From Rhizobium sp. 007 (lineage in GTDB: Bacteria > Pseudomonadota > Alphaproteobacteria > Rhizobiales > Rhizobiaceae), in NCBI RefSeq assembly GCF_015353075.1, contig NZ_CP064188.1, forward strand, positions 310,001 through 374,000: a stretch of 64,000 bases of DNA, in the 5' to 3' direction. The position numbers were made by a program, and so were the translations under genes. How positions within the stretch are numbered: the first letter of the stretch is position 1; every line of letters begins with the position of its first letter. The notes under the pieces were generated by a model. The model ran no database searches. It worked only from the letters and a program-made list of their open reading frames with translations, and was not told the origin of the DNA. Positions 53,700 to 63,505 of the stretch are shown here, piece by piece.

Positions 53700-55090
53700 T
53701 GGCCGAGCCTCTCGATAACGCTGCATCGCCTAAGCAACGTTTCGATACGGTTCTGATCGCCAATCGGGGCGAGATCGCCGCACGGATCCAGCGCGCCTGC
53801 AGTGAACTCGGCCTAAAGACTGTGGCCATCTGTTCCGAGGCAGACAGGCAGGCGCTTTACGGCAAGACTGCCGAGAGCTTTCTATGCATCGGTCCCGCGA
53901 ATGCGGCCAAGAGCTATCTCAATCAGGATGCGATCCTCCTGGCAGCGCGTCTGACCGGCGCGGGGGCCATCCATCCGGGCTATGGCTTCCTGTCGGAAAA
54001 CGCTGCGTTCTCCGAAGCTGTCGAGAAGGCGGGCTATGTTTTCATCGGTCCGGGCGCTTCATCGATTGCCACCATGGGCGACAAGATATCAGCTAAACGG
54101 GCGATGATCGCCGCCGGCGTGCCCTGCGTGCCCGGTCCGGATGCGTCGCTTCACGACGATCCCGCTTCCATCGAGCGCATTGCGCAGGAGATCGGATATC
54201 CCGTGATCATCAAGGCCGCCGGCGGCGGAGGCGGAAGAGGCATGCGCGTCGTACCGGAGGCCTGCTCGCTGCACGAGGCGATCACCTTGACCCGGGAGGA
54301 AGCCCGTCAGGCCTTCGGATCTCCAGTGCTCTACATGGAGAAGTTCCTCCAGCATCCGCGCCATATCGAGATACAGGTGCTTTGCGACACCCATGGCAAT
54401 GCCGTCTGGCTCGGGCACCGCGATTGTTCGATGCAGCGCCGCCACCAGAAGGTGGTGGAGGAGGCGCCGGCGCCAGGGATTTCGCCGGATGCGATCCGGC
54501 CTGTCGGGATGGCTTGCGCGGAAGCCTGTCGGCAGATCGGCTACCGAGGCGTCGGAACCTTCGAATTCCTCTACGAAAATGGCGCCTTCTATTTCATCGA
54601 GATGAATACGCGCCTGCAGGTGGAACATCCGGTCACAGAAATGACCAGCGGCATCGATATCGTCCATGCCCAGATAAGGGTCGCGCAGGGTGAACCCCTG
54701 GATTTGCTTCAGGACGACATGAGATGCGAGGGGCATTCCTTCGAATGCCGCATCAACGCCGAGAATCCCGACAGCTTCCTGCCTTCGGCCGGCATTATCG
54801 CTGATCTCGCGCTGCCTGAGGGACCGGGCATTCGCGTCGACACCCATATCCATGCCGGCTACCGGGTTTCGCCCTATTACGACTCGTTGATCGCCAAACT
54901 CATCGTTCATGCGCCGATCCGGGCGGAAGCGATGGCGAAAATGCGAGAGGCGCTGGCTGCCACACGCGTAGAAGGGATTGATACCAACCTTCCACTCCTG
55001 CGCGCGCTGTTCGAGGACGAAACCTTCGTCCGTGGCGAGACGGATATCCACTATCTCGAGCAATGGCTCAAGCAGCGGAGGGCGGCATGA
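53699..55090 (+). CDS. accC: Biotin carboxylase
   Basis: 463 aa, complete ATP-grasp enzyme. FDTVLIANRGEIAARIQRAC opens it, KAAGGGGGRGMRVV is the glycine-rich ATP loop, and FIEMNTRLQVEHPVTEMTSG is the active-site signature. It carboxylates biotin on the carrier using ATP and bicarbonate. It overlaps its neighbours by 2-4 bp. Length is slightly above that of E. coli AccC (449). Confidence 0.93.
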   Translation: MAEPLDNAASPKQRFDTVLIANRGEIAARIQRACSELGLKTVAICSEADRQALYGKTAESFLCIGPANAAKSYLNQDAILLAARLTGAGAIHPGYGFLSENAAFSEAVEKAGYVFIGPGASSIATMGDKISAKRAMIAAGVPCVPGPDASLHDDPASIERIAQEIGYPVIIKAAGGGGGRGMRVVPEACSLHEAITLTREEARQAFGSPVLYMEKFLQHPRHIEIQVLCDTHGNAVWLGHRDCSMQRRHQKVVEEAPAPGISPDAIRPVGMACAEACRQIGYRGVGTFEFLYENGAFYFIEMNTRLQVEHPVTEMTSGIDIVHAQIRVAQGEPLDLLQDDMRCEGHSFECRINAENPDSFLPSAGIIADLALPEGPGIRVDTHIHAGYRVSPYYDSLIAKLIVHAPIRAEAMAKMREALAATRVEGIDTNLPLLRALFEDETFVRGETDIHYLEQWLKQRRAA

Positions 55091-55515
55091 GCGCGATCGA
55101 CTTCAGCGATCCTGCGACCATTGCAGTCCTGACGGACGCGCTGGCGGCAGCCGGCGTGGACGGCCTGGAAATCTCCAGGCCCGGCGGACAGTTGCGCATC
55201 GTCGTTTCGAAGGAAGGGGGTGCCCAAGTCGCCCGGAGCCGAAACGCGCAGCCGGGTTTGATGGCGGCCCTGTCAGCGATCGTGAAGGCGCCGATGGCGG
55301 GCCGCTTTTGCGTCTCGCATCCGGCAGCACCGGTCGACGTCAAACAGCTACCGCATGAGGTTTCCGACAAGGACGTGATCGGTTTCATCCGCATCGGTTC
55401 CGTCCTGCTTCCCATTACCGCTGGCCGCTCTGGTTTGCTGACGAGGCTGCTGGCTGAGCGCGATGCGCTGGTCGGATTCGGTGATCCCCTGTTTGAAATC
55501 GAGCAGCAATCATGA
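55087..55515 (+). CDS. Biotin-carrier-like protein lacking the biotinyl lysine
   Basis: 142 aa. The N terminus (AIDFSDPATIAVLTDALAAA; GLEISRPGGQLRIVVSKEGG) mirrors AccB. The C-terminal half starts like a lipoyl/biotinyl domain (AIVKAPMAGRFCVSHPAAPV). Where EAMK should stand it reads DVIGFIRIGSVLLPITAGRS, without that lysine motif. It overlaps accC and pxpB by 4 bp each. It cannot be biotinylated in the usual way and may be a structural subunit of the carboxylase-oxoprolinase complex; that is inference. Confidence 0.8.
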   Translation: MSAIDFSDPATIAVLTDALAAAGVDGLEISRPGGQLRIVVSKEGGAQVARSRNAQPGLMAALSAIVKAPMAGRFCVSHPAAPVDVKQLPHEVSDKDVIGFIRIGSVLLPITAGRSGLLTRLLAERDALVGFGDPLFEIEQQS

Positions 55516-56219
55516 TTGCCACTTTGAACATCCTTGCGCCGCAACGCGAAATCGTCCCGGCCGCCAAAGGCCGGGCGCGGGTCTCCTTCATTGGAGCGCG
55601 GTCCTTCCTGCTTGAAACCTCAGGCGATTTCGATCTTCCCTCCCAGCGATGGATCTGGGCTTTGTCGCAAACAGTAAAGGGTTGGGCGGACATCGCGGAA
55701 GTGATACCCGGCATGACCAATCTGCTGGCTATCTGCAAGGAGACGCCCGAGGATCCCGAAATCGTCGTCAGCCGATTGCTGGAGGCATGGAATAACGCCC
55801 AAAGCCTCGATCTGGCGGGGAAGACGATCGAAATTCCGGTCCACTACGGCGGGCCATATGCGACTGATCTTCCCGCCCTCTGCGACCTTTCCGGACTAAG
55901 CGACCGGGACGTCGTACGCATTCACCATGAAGCGACCTATCGCGTATTCGCCTTGGGCAGCGCCCCGGGCTTTGGCTATCTGCATGGCCTCGATCCCCGG
56001 ATATACATGCCCAGAAAGACAGTCCCATCGCTGAGAATGGAGAAAGGCTGCGTGACGATTGGCGGAATGCAGACGGGCGTTGCGATGCTGACCGGACCGA
56101 ATGGATGGAACTCCATAGGCTATTCGGAACTGCAGATGTTCGATCCGGCTTCCTCGATACCGGCCCTGATGGCGCCGGGCGATACCGTGCGCTTCGTGCC
56201 GGCAAGGATCGAGCTATGA
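55512..56219 (+). CDS. pxpB: 5-oxoprolinase subunit B (KipI-like)
   Basis: 235 aa. The PxpB/KipI domain shows in IPVHYGGPYATDLPALCDLS, FALGSAPGFGYLHGLDPRIY and MPRKTVPSLRMEKGCVTIGG with TGPNGWNSIGYSELQMFDPA. With PxpA and PxpC it opens 5-oxoproline to glutamate using ATP. It overlaps both neighbours by ATGA. Complete. Confidence 0.9.
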   Translation: MIATLNILAPQREIVPAAKGRARVSFIGARSFLLETSGDFDLPSQRWIWALSQTVKGWADIAEVIPGMTNLLAICKETPEDPEIVVSRLLEAWNNAQSLDLAGKTIEIPVHYGGPYATDLPALCDLSGLSDRDVVRIHHEATYRVFALGSAPGFGYLHGLDPRIYMPRKTVPSLRMEKGCVTIGGMQTGVAMLTGPNGWNSIGYSELQMFDPASSIPALMAPGDTVRFVPARIEL

Positions 56220-57211
56220 TCGAGATCGTCGAAACCGGCCCATTCAATACGGTGCAGGATCTTGGCCGCCCCGGCTATCGCGATATCGGTGTGTCTGCCG
56301 GCGGCGCCATGGATCCGTTCGCTGTCAGGATCGGCAACATCCTCGTTTGCAACGATGAAGATGCGGCGGCAATAGAGGTGCAGACCTTTCCATTCAAATT
56401 GCGCTTCGACATGCACACCGTCTTCGCCGTAACAGGCGCCGACGGCCAGCCGCTGCTCGATGGCAGGGAACTGCTTGCGTGGTGCACGCATGTCGCTGAG
56501 GCGGGCCAGGTTCTCGAACTGAAGCAGCCGCCGACGCTGGCGCGCGCTTATATCGCGCTCGGGGGAGGGCTGGATGTGCCGGTTCTCATGGGCTCGCGAA
56601 GCACGGCGCTTCGCGGCGGATTCGGCGGCAATGCCGGGCGTCCTCTCATCAACGGGGACAGGATAGAAATCGGCTCAACACGTGATGAACTCCCGCTGCC
56701 GGCCAACGGTATCGCCGTCGTCGAGCCGGCCGTCGCGCTTGGCGATGTCTTTCCCGCCCCCATCGACGGCGCGTTGCCTGTCCGTGCCATAGCCGCCGGC
56801 GAGCAAGAGCTGTTTGTCTCAGATGGCGAGGCCTTCTGGAGCCAGATCTGGCGCATTTCATCTCGCAGCGACCGCACCGGCTATCGTCTGTCCGGGGAGC
56901 CAATCAAGCCCACGAAGACGATCGAGATGCGCTCCCATGGCGTCGTTCCGGGCGTGATCCAGGTGCCGCCTGGAGGGGAGCCGATCATTCAGATGAGCGA
57001 CGCCAACACGGCGGGTGGCTATCCGAAAATCGCCGGAGTCATCGAATGCGATCTGTGGCGGCTCGGCCAGGCGCGCGTTGGCAGCCGGCTGCGGTTCGTG
57101 CGTTCGACGCATGCTGAAGCGCGTGCCGTTGAGCAGGCCGTTGCCCGGTATGTCGAGGATGTCCAGCGAACGTCACAAATGGTCAAGCGCGCTTTGAGGG
57201 CGATGGCATGA
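56216..57211 (+). CDS. pxpC: 5-oxoprolinase subunit C (KipA-like)
   Basis: 331 aa from MIEIVETGPFNTVQDLGRPG at 56216. YRDIGVSAGGAMDPFAVRIG, YIALGGGLDVPVLMGSRSTA and EMRSHGVVPGVIQVPPGGEP are the PxpC/biotin-dependent carboxylase-like (allophanate hydrolase subunit 2) motifs. It pairs with PxpB, often as one fused protein in other species. Complete. Confidence 0.9.
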   Translation: MIEIVETGPFNTVQDLGRPGYRDIGVSAGGAMDPFAVRIGNILVCNDEDAAAIEVQTFPFKLRFDMHTVFAVTGADGQPLLDGRELLAWCTHVAEAGQVLELKQPPTLARAYIALGGGLDVPVLMGSRSTALRGGFGGNAGRPLINGDRIEIGSTRDELPLPANGIAVVEPAVALGDVFPAPIDGALPVRAIAAGEQELFVSDGEAFWSQIWRISSRSDRTGYRLSGEPIKPTKTIEMRSHGVVPGVIQVPPGGEPIIQMSDANTAGGYPKIAGVIECDLWRLGQARVGSRLRFVRSTHAEARAVEQAVARYVEDVQRTSQMVKRALRAMA

Positions 57212-57242
57212 CGATAGTTCAACGGCTCAAAAGGAGGAGGCG

Positions 57243-58010
57243 GTGAAGTTCGATCTGAATTCCGACATGGGCGAAGGTTTCGGTCCTTACCGGCTATGCG
57301 ATGACGAGGCGATGATGAAGGTCGTATCATCCGCCAACATCGCCTGCGGCTTTCATGGCGGTGACCCGGACACGATGGCACGCATGGTGCGTCTTGCGAA
57401 ACAAAACGGCGTCGGCATCGGGGCGCATCCAGGCCTGCCGGATCGGGCCGGTTTCGGCCGGCGCGAGATTCCATTCAATCCGGATGAACTTCGCCAGCAG
57501 ATGCTCTACCAGCTCGGTGCGCTGATCGCGATCGCCAAGAGCGAGGGCGTGACCGTCGGCCATTTCAGCTTTCATGCAGCCATGGGCAATATGGTCAATC
57601 GCGATCCCGTGCTCGCCGATCTGATGATGGATGCCATTTCCACTATAGACCCAGGCCTCGTGGTATTCGTTTCTCCTGACAGCGAAATCGAAAGGGCGGC
57701 GAACCGTGTCGGGCTCAAGACGCTGGCGCTGTTTTTGGCAGACCGCGCCTATGACCGCGGTGGCAAGCTGGTGGCGCGCGGTCTGCCGGGCGCCCTGGTC
57801 AAGGACGAGGCCTCGGTGCGGGTGCGCGTTCGCCAGTTCCTGACCGACGGTACCGTCGAGGCCATCGACGGCACTGTCATCGCGATTCCGGCCCGGTCGA
57901 TCCTCGTCCATAGCGATACGCCCGGCGCGCTGGAGCTTGCCCGCATCGTCCGCAGCGAAATCGAGGCTTCCGGCGCCACTCTCGCGCCTGCGGCCGAACT
58001 TGCTTCCTGA
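57243..58010 (+). CDS. pxpA: 5-oxoprolinase subunit A (LamB/YcsF family)
   Basis: 255 aa from a GTG at 57243 preceded by AAAGGAGGAGG. KFDLNSDMGEGFGPYRLCDD is the family start, ANIACGFHGGDPDTMARMVR carries metal-type residues, and GIGAHPGLPDRAGFGRREIP is the substrate-region signature. It completes PxpABC. The only gap in the cluster (31 bp) lies before it, filled by its ribosome-binding site. Confidence 0.92.
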   Translation: MKFDLNSDMGEGFGPYRLCDDEAMMKVVSSANIACGFHGGDPDTMARMVRLAKQNGVGIGAHPGLPDRAGFGRREIPFNPDELRQQMLYQLGALIAIAKSEGVTVGHFSFHAAMGNMVNRDPVLADLMMDAISTIDPGLVVFVSPDSEIERAANRVGLKTLALFLADRAYDRGGKLVARGLPGALVKDEASVRVRVRQFLTDGTVEAIDGTVIAIPARSILVHSDTPGALELARIVRSEIEASGATLAPAAELAS

Positions 58011-58055
58011 TTGAGCCCTAACCGTCACGGTTCATCTCACCGAAAGATCATCTCG

Positions 58056-59261
58056 ATGTCTTCCATAGCCGACCGTCTGAAAAACGTTTCCATCTCCGCT
58101 TCCGCAGCCATGACCCAACGTGCCAGGGAACTGGCCGCCAAGGGCATCAAGGTTGTCAGTCTTTCCTCCGGGGAGCCCGACTTTCCGACGCCGGCTCATG
58201 CGATCGAGGCGGCCCATGCAGCAGCACTCGGCGGCGACACCAAGTATCCACCGATGGATGGAACGCCGGCGCTCAAGGCCGCGGTCAGCAGGAAGTTCAA
58301 GCGGGACAACAATCTCGATTACAATGCCAGCCAGATCGTCGTTTCCGGCGGCGGCAAGCAGGTGATCTTCAATGCGATGCTCGCGACCTGCAATCCGGGC
58401 GATGAAGTCGTCATTCCCACACCGTCGTGGGTCAGCTACGCCGATATCGTCAAGTTCGCCGGCGGTGTTCCGGTGGCCGTGCCGTGTTTCGAACAGGCCG
58501 GTTTCAAGCTGCGCCCCGAAGATCTCGAAGCGGCGATCACGCCGCGCACCAAGTGGCTTATCCTGAACTTCCCGAACAATCCGACGGGGGCGGCCTGCTC
58601 GCGTGCAGACATGGCCGCGATCGCGGAGGTCATGCACCGTCATCCGCACGTCTGGATTCTAGCCGACGACATCTACGAGCACCTGGTCTATGATGGGTTC
58701 GAGTTTTGCACGATCGCCGATGCTGACCCCAGGCTCTACGATCGCGTCCTGACGATGAATGGTGTTTCCAAGGCCTATGCTATGACAGGCTGGCGGTTGG
58801 GGTATTGCGCCAGCGGTTCGAAGGAACTGATCGCCGCGATCAGCAACGTCAACGGTCAGAATGGTGGCGGCATCACCACCGTCACGCAGGCCGCGGCCAT
58901 TGCGGCGCTGGACGGGCCTCAAGATCTCCTCAAGGAGCGGGCGGCAATCTACAGGGAAAGGCGCGATTTCGTCCTCGGCCAGCTGGCGAAGATCGAAGGG
59001 CTGCGCTGCCACAAGCCCGACGGCGCCTTCTACATCTATCCCAACGTCTCCGGCCTGATCGGCAAGACCACGAAGGGTGGGCGCAAGATCGAGACCGACA
59101 TCGATTTCGTCATGGCGCTCGTGGACGAGCATCACGTCGCGACGGTACAGGGTGCCGCCTATGGCATGAGCCCCTATTTCCGCATTTCCTACGCGACAAG
59201 CATGGAAATGCTCAACGAGGGCTGCGCACGCATCGCCCAGTTCTGCGGGGATATGGGCTAA
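58056..59261 (+). CDS. Class I aminotransferase (aspartate aminotransferase type)
   Basis: 401 aa from MSSIADRLKNVSISASAAMT at 58056. PLP motifs are LILNFPNNPTGAACSRADMA (the Asn that contacts PLP), WILADDIYEHLVYDGFEFCT and the Lys of MNGVSKAYAMTGWRLGYCAS. It resembles rhizobial AatA-type Ib enzymes that use aspartate or prephenate and 2-oxoglutarate. After oxoproline opening, glutamate could be transaminated by it, which is inference. It is the last gene of the operon. Confidence 0.88.
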   Translation: MSSIADRLKNVSISASAAMTQRARELAAKGIKVVSLSSGEPDFPTPAHAIEAAHAAALGGDTKYPPMDGTPALKAAVSRKFKRDNNLDYNASQIVVSGGGKQVIFNAMLATCNPGDEVVIPTPSWVSYADIVKFAGGVPVAVPCFEQAGFKLRPEDLEAAITPRTKWLILNFPNNPTGAACSRADMAAIAEVMHRHPHVWILADDIYEHLVYDGFEFCTIADADPRLYDRVLTMNGVSKAYAMTGWRLGYCASGSKELIAAISNVNGQNGGGITTVTQAAAIAALDGPQDLLKERAAIYRERRDFVLGQLAKIEGLRCHKPDGAFYIYPNVSGLIGKTTKGGRKIETDIDFVMALVDEHHVATVQGAAYGMSPYFRISYATSMEMLNEGCARIAQFCGDMG

Positions 59262-59273
59262 CTCATGACCGCA

Positions 59274-59304
59274 GCCTTCCGGTCCGGTTGCCGCGCCGGA
59301 GGGC
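59274..59304. terminator. Hairpin between convergent genes
   Basis: GCCTTCCGG (59274-59282) and CCGGAGGGC (59296-59304) pair at eight of nine positions with a 13-base loop, between the aminotransferase stop and the LysR stop. There is no T tract. It is a weak terminator candidate. Confidence 0.35.
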
Positions 59305-59324
59305 ATTCGTCCTGCTCGCCGGCT

Positions 59325-60230
59325 TTAAAGTTTCAGCCGCTCGGTCAGTTCGACGAGAATGTCTTTGACGGCGAATGCCGGCTCTGACAGCGAACTCTGA
59401 TCGGACGTGCAAAGTGACAGCGTTTCCTCGAGCCTGGGGGAGAGCAGCCGGCAAACGAGAGGCTCGCTCGATTCTGACACGATGCGATCGGCAATGGCCT
59501 TCGGCATGATGGTCGCTCCGAGGCCCGTTCCTACAGCGCGGGCGAGCGTCCGCACGATTTCGACCTCCGCCACGACCTTGAGATTGATTCGACTGCGCGT
59601 GAATGCGGTATCCACGGCGCGGCGCACGAAATTGTAGGTCGGCGGCAACAGCATCGGTAATCCGTCGAGCGCTCCAACCGGAATGGGTTTGGAATCCGCT
59701 TCGATGGCGAAGTCGCGATGTGCCACGAGGTAGAATTCTTCACTCAGAATCGGTTCGAACCGGACGCCCTTGATCGGGCCGACGCCGTGGATCAGGGCCA
59801 TTTCCAGCCTGCCGTTCATGATCATCTGACTATAGGTCTGGCCGACGCTTTCGGTCAGGTGAAGCAGAATACCGGGATGCCGTTTTCTTGTCTCGGCCAG
59901 GAGTTCGACAGACAGCGTGGCGGCGCTGCTGAACGGCACGAGCCCCACGGAAACACGCCCTGCAAGCGAATTACCGGCGGCCGCGGCGTCTGCCTGCGCC
60001 TGTTCCATCTGGCGCAGGATGATCTGGGCATGCCGGTAGACCGCATGTCCTGCGTCGGTCATGGTGACGCCCTGCTGGCTGCGGATCAGCAGTTTCTGGC
60101 CGAAATGTTCCTCAAGTGCCGCCAGTTGCTGGCTCAGTGCCGGCTGGGCAAGATGCAGGATGTCCGCCGCACGCGTGATGCTGCCGCTGTCCACGATGAC
60201 GATGAAGGATTTGAGGCGTCTTATATCCAT
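59325..60230 (-). CDS. LysR-family transcriptional regulator
   Basis: 301 aa. The winged helix reads MDIRRLKSFIVIVDSGSITR and ADILHLAQPALSQQLAALEE. The effector domain starts near residue 92 (GRVSVGLVPFSSAATLSVEL) and contains the NAC/Cbl-like segments LEMALIHGVGPIKGVRFEPI. It is divergent from the SDR/ABC transporter operon across 240 bp that contain an ATTAC-N7-GTAAT box, so it most likely controls that operon. Confidence 0.9.
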   Translation of the reverse strand: MDIRRLKSFIVIVDSGSITRAADILHLAQPALSQQLAALEEHFGQKLLIRSQQGVTMTDAGHAVYRHAQIILRQMEQAQADAAAAGNSLAGRVSVGLVPFSSAATLSVELLAETRKRHPGILLHLTESVGQTYSQMIMNGRLEMALIHGVGPIKGVRFEPILSEEFYLVAHRDFAIEADSKPIPVGALDGLPMLLPPTYNFVRRAVDTAFTRSRINLKVVAEVEIVRTLARAVGTGLGATIMPKAIADRIVSESSEPLVCRLLSPRLEETLSLCTSDQSSLSEPAFAVKDILVELTERLKL

Positions 60231-60393
60231 GGGGAATTGGCATTATGTGATCTTCGCTGGAGCATGTTTACAGACGCGCCCCTGTTTTGCAAAGCGACCC
60301 TGGCCGAAAGCCGTCTTCACCCTCAATAAAGGCGAGAATTCCTGGGTTTTGGACCGTCCGTCCGTCGCCCGCCAATCTCCATAAAAGTTGCTT

Positions 60394-60410
60394 ATTACTC
60401 CAAAAGTAAT
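60394..60410. promoter_or_regulatory. LysR-type operator (T-N11-A box)
   Basis: ATTAC at 60394-60398 and GTAAT at 60406-60410 form a 17-bp interrupted dyad, 60 bp before the SDR start and 164 bp before the LysR start. It is the classic recognition-box position and shape for a LysR regulator. Confidence 0.6.
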
Positions 60411-60470
60411 CGGTCTTAGGCAGAGCGTTAAAGCTCCGTTATTGTCCACAGCAACGAAAAGGGGATCAAA

Positions 60471-61253
60471 ATGCCATTCTCCGATTACAAGACCGCATTG
60501 GTCACCGGCGCTTCCTCCGGCATCGGTGCCGCAGTCGTAGAGCGGCTTTGCCGAGAGAGTCTCGAAGTGCATGCGATCGCTCGCAGCACCGGCGCCCTGA
60601 AGGAGCTGGCCGAGCGTACGGGCTGCATTGCGCACCTCATTGATGTGACTGATCGCGCGGCAATTGCCGATCTCGCGAAGCGCGTGCAATTCGACATTCT
60701 GGTCAACAATGCCGGCGTCGACCGGCCGAAGAAGTTCCTCGAAGCGGACGAAGGAGATATCGATCTCCTGGTCGACGTCAATCTTCGCGCCGTCCTGCAC
60801 CTGTGCCGTCTGATCGTGCCTGGAATGGTGGCGCGCGATTGCGGACACGTCATCAACATCTCCTCGATCGCCGGCAACTACAATTTCGGCGGCAATTCAA
60901 CGTATCATGCCGTCAAGGCAGGCGTTGCCATGTTATCGAACCAGTTGCGGATCGACGTGTTCGGCAAGCACGTGCGGGTGACGGAAATCTGTCCCGGCCG
61001 CGTCGCAACGGATATCTTTAACCACGTCCACGGCAATGATCCGAGCGTCCGCGAACGCTTCATCGACGGTTTCGAATTGCCTCAGGCCGCTGACATCGCG
61101 GAGGCAATCGCATTCGCAATCGCCGCGCCTGTCGCGGTGAATATCGGCCACATGGAGATCACGCCGACGCTTCAGGTGATGGGCGGCTTGCAGACGGCCA
61201 AGCCGGAAAAGACTTTTTCCGAGGCCGGCCAATCCGGGGAGCCGAAGCGTTGA
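60471..61253 (+). CDS. Short-chain dehydrogenase/reductase
   Basis: 260 aa. The NADP loop is ALVTGASSGIGAAVVERLCR, the strand motif FDILVNNAGVDRPKKFLEAD, and the catalytic Ser-Tyr-Lys set lies in HVINISSIAGNYNFGGNSTY followed by HAVKAG. It is a classical SDR, cytoplasmic. It overlaps the first permease gene by 4 bp, so uptake and oxidation of one substrate (an amino or hydroxy acid) are coupled. The substrate is unknown. Confidence 0.9.
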   Translation: MPFSDYKTALVTGASSGIGAAVVERLCRESLEVHAIARSTGALKELAERTGCIAHLIDVTDRAAIADLAKRVQFDILVNNAGVDRPKKFLEADEGDIDLLVDVNLRAVLHLCRLIVPGMVARDCGHVINISSIAGNYNFGGNSTYHAVKAGVAMLSNQLRIDVFGKHVRVTEICPGRVATDIFNHVHGNDPSVRERFIDGFELPQAADIAEAIAFAIAAPVAVNIGHMEITPTLQVMGGLQTAKPEKTFSEAGQSGEPKR

Positions 61254-61957
61254 GCGGCTTCGATCTCTCGGCAATCTTGAGCAATCCGGAATACGTCGAG
61301 ATGCTTCTGCACGGCATCGAAATGACGTTTGTCATCTACATAGGTTCGTGGTTGCTGGCGATGACGCTCGCGCTTGTGTTCCTGGGTCTGCGTTTTTCCC
61401 CGCTGCGTTTCGGTAATTCGATTGTCGCCGCCTATGTTTCGTATCATCGGAACGTTCCTACTCTTGTCCAGCTCATGCTTTGGTACTTCGGCATATTCAC
61501 GCTGATGCCGCAGGGGTGGACAACCTGGCTCGCCGGCCACAATGCCGAAGCCATCTTTGCGATTATCGGACTGGGACTTTGCCAGGCCGCCTATTTCAGC
61601 GAGGATCTGCGCTCGGGCCTGCGCTCCGTCAATCCTGGTCAGATGGAAGCCGCCAAGGCCCTTGGGCACAGTTATATCTCGGCGATGCGTTTCGTGATCA
61701 TGCCGCAGGGCGTTCGCAATGCGCTGCCGCCGCTCATAAACCACAGCGTTTCCCTCTTCAAGAATAGCAGCCTTGCTCTCGTCATCGGCGCATCGGAGCT
61801 CACGCATGCCGTGAAGGAAATCGAGAACTTGAGCTTCAGGACCTTCGAAATCTACCTGGTCGGCACAGTTCTCTATCTCTTTTTCTCGCTCCTGATCATG
61901 ACCGGCGGCGCCTACCTCTCGATGCGCGCAGACCCGGCAAGGAGTGCACGCGCATGA
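61250..61957 (+). CDS. Polar amino-acid ABC transporter permease
   Basis: 235 aa of the HisMQ/GlnP family. MLLHGIEMTFVIYIGSWLLA starts the membrane part, YHRNVPTLVQLMLWYFGIFT is the family signature, and the EAA loop reads MEAAKALGHSYISAMRFVIM followed by PQGVRNALPPLINHSVSLFK. Five or so membrane helices. It overlaps both neighbours. Confidence 0.9.
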   Translation: MSGFDLSAILSNPEYVEMLLHGIEMTFVIYIGSWLLAMTLALVFLGLRFSPLRFGNSIVAAYVSYHRNVPTLVQLMLWYFGIFTLMPQGWTTWLAGHNAEAIFAIIGLGLCQAAYFSEDLRSGLRSVNPGQMEAAKALGHSYISAMRFVIMPQGVRNALPPLINHSVSLFKNSSLALVIGASELTHAVKEIENLSFRTFEIYLVGTVLYLFFSLLIMTGGAYLSMRADPARSARA

Positions 61958-62712
61958 TCAACGACATCATCGCGATCATCAAAGACTACTGGCTGCTGCT
62001 GTTGATCGGCCAGTATCCAAACGGGCCGCTGGGCGGGCTCGCCAATACACTCATCCTTTCGGCCCTCAGCATCGCTCTCGCTTTTCCTGTCAGCATTCTT
62101 TTCGCATTGGCCAGGTTGTCGAAATGGCCAATGCTGCGCTGGCCAGTCACCGCTCTCGTCTATGTCACCCGCGGCGTACCTTTGTTGATGCTCATCCTTT
62201 GGAGCTATTTCCTCGTCCCGCTCTGGACTGGGGCGGATGTTCCGAGTTTCGTGACCATGCTCACGACGCTGGTGGTCTATCAGGGCGCTTTCTTAAGTGA
62301 AGTGGTCCGTGCGGGGATTGTCGCGCTCGGGCACGGCCAAATGGAAGCCGCTCGAGCGCTCGGACACAGTTACCTTGGTGCGATGCGCTACATCATCCTG
62401 CCGCAGGCGCTCTACAATATGATACCGAGCATCATCTCGACGTTTGTCTCGACAATCAAGGACACGACGCTCGGATATGTGATCAACGTTCCGGATCTCA
62501 CCTTCGCGGCCAGTCAGGTCAACAACCAGCTTCTGACGCAGCCTTTCCAGGTGTTCCTCATCCTCGCGATTGTCTACTACGCAATCTGCTGGAGCCTGAC
62601 CCACGTCGCAAATCGTCTCGAGCGGCGCATCGCCCTCCGGCGCGCCGGTCCATCCAGCCTGCGCGCAACACCCTTGGTTGCGACCTCAAAAATCGTATCG
62701 GAGCAGCTATGA
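61954..62712 (+). CDS. Polar amino-acid ABC transporter permease, second subunit
   Basis: 252 aa. [40 protein letters not shown] and the EAA loop [20 protein letters not shown] then [20 protein letters not shown] place it with its partner in the HisMQ family. It has a hydrophilic C-terminal tail after LERRIALR. It forms a heterodimeric channel with the preceding protein. Confidence 0.9.
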   Translation: MINDIIAIIKDYWLLLLIGQYPNGPLGGLANTLILSALSIALAFPVSILFALARLSKWPMLRWPVTALVYVTRGVPLLMLILWSYFLVPLWTGADVPSFVTMLTTLVVYQGAFLSEVVRAGIVALGHGQMEAARALGHSYLGAMRYIILPQALYNMIPSIISTFVSTIKDTTLGYVINVPDLTFAASQVNNQLLTQPFQVFLILAIVYYAICWSLTHVANRLERRIALRRAGPSSLRATPLVATSKIVSEQL

Positions 62713-63476
62713 GCACTTCAATTCCATCGACGCAGGAATTGCAGACGATCCGCCTGTCGAATGTCTACAAGAGCTATGGCGACTATCCGGTCTTGAAGGA
62801 CATTGATGCCGAAGTGTCCCAGGGAGAGGTCGTGGTGATATGCGGACCGTCCGGTTCGGGAAAGTCCACACTGATCCGCACCATCAACCGGCTTGAGGAG
62901 ATCAGCAGTGGATCGATAACACTCGACGGCCACAATATTCACGCGCCAATGCGTGCGAAAGAACTCAATCTTCTTCGTAGCCGCATCGGCTTCGTGTTCC
63001 AGAGCTTCAATCTTTTTCCGCATCTGTCGGTGCTCGACAACGTGTCGATGTCGCCGATCAGAGTGAAGGGTGTTGCGCCCGACGCGGCGCGCGACAAGGC
63101 AAACAAGCTTCTCGACCGCGTTGGTCTGGCCGACAAGGCCCATTCCTATCCAGGTCAGTTGTCTGGCGGACAGCAGCAGCGCGTCGCCATTGCCCGCGCA
63201 CTCGCCATGGAGCCGCCGGTGATGCTCTTCGATGAACCCACGAGCGCGCTCGATCCGGAAATGGTTGGCGAAGTGCTGAGCGTGATGAAAAGCCTGGCGG
63301 CCGAGGGCATGACCATGCTCTGCGTCACCCACGAAATGGGCTTCGCCCGCGATGTCGCAGACCGCATCTGGTTTATCGATGCGGGGCAGATCCTTGAAAC
63401 GGCGTCTCCCGAAGACTTCTTCAAGAGCCCGCGCCATCCTCGCGCCCAGCGCTTCCTGGCCGATCTACGGCATTAA
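62709..63476 (+). CDS. Polar amino-acid ABC transporter ATPase (GlnQ/HisP-like)
   Basis: 255 aa. Walker A is [20 protein letters not shown], the signature [20 protein letters not shown], Walker [21 protein letters not shown], and the switch His is in [20 protein letters not shown]. It is typical for the amino-acid branch of ABC ATPases. It overlaps the second permease by 4 bp. Confidence 0.93.
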   Translation: MSTSIPSTQELQTIRLSNVYKSYGDYPVLKDIDAEVSQGEVVVICGPSGSGKSTLIRTINRLEEISSGSITLDGHNIHAPMRAKELNLLRSRIGFVFQSFNLFPHLSVLDNVSMSPIRVKGVAPDAARDKANKLLDRVGLADKAHSYPGQLSGGQQQRVAIARALAMEPPVMLFDEPTSALDPEMVGEVLSVMKSLAAEGMTMLCVTHEMGFARDVADRIWFIDAGQILETASPEDFFKSPRHPRAQRFLADLRH

Positions 63477-63505
63477 CCTAATCATCATAACAAAGGAGAA
63501 CAGCA

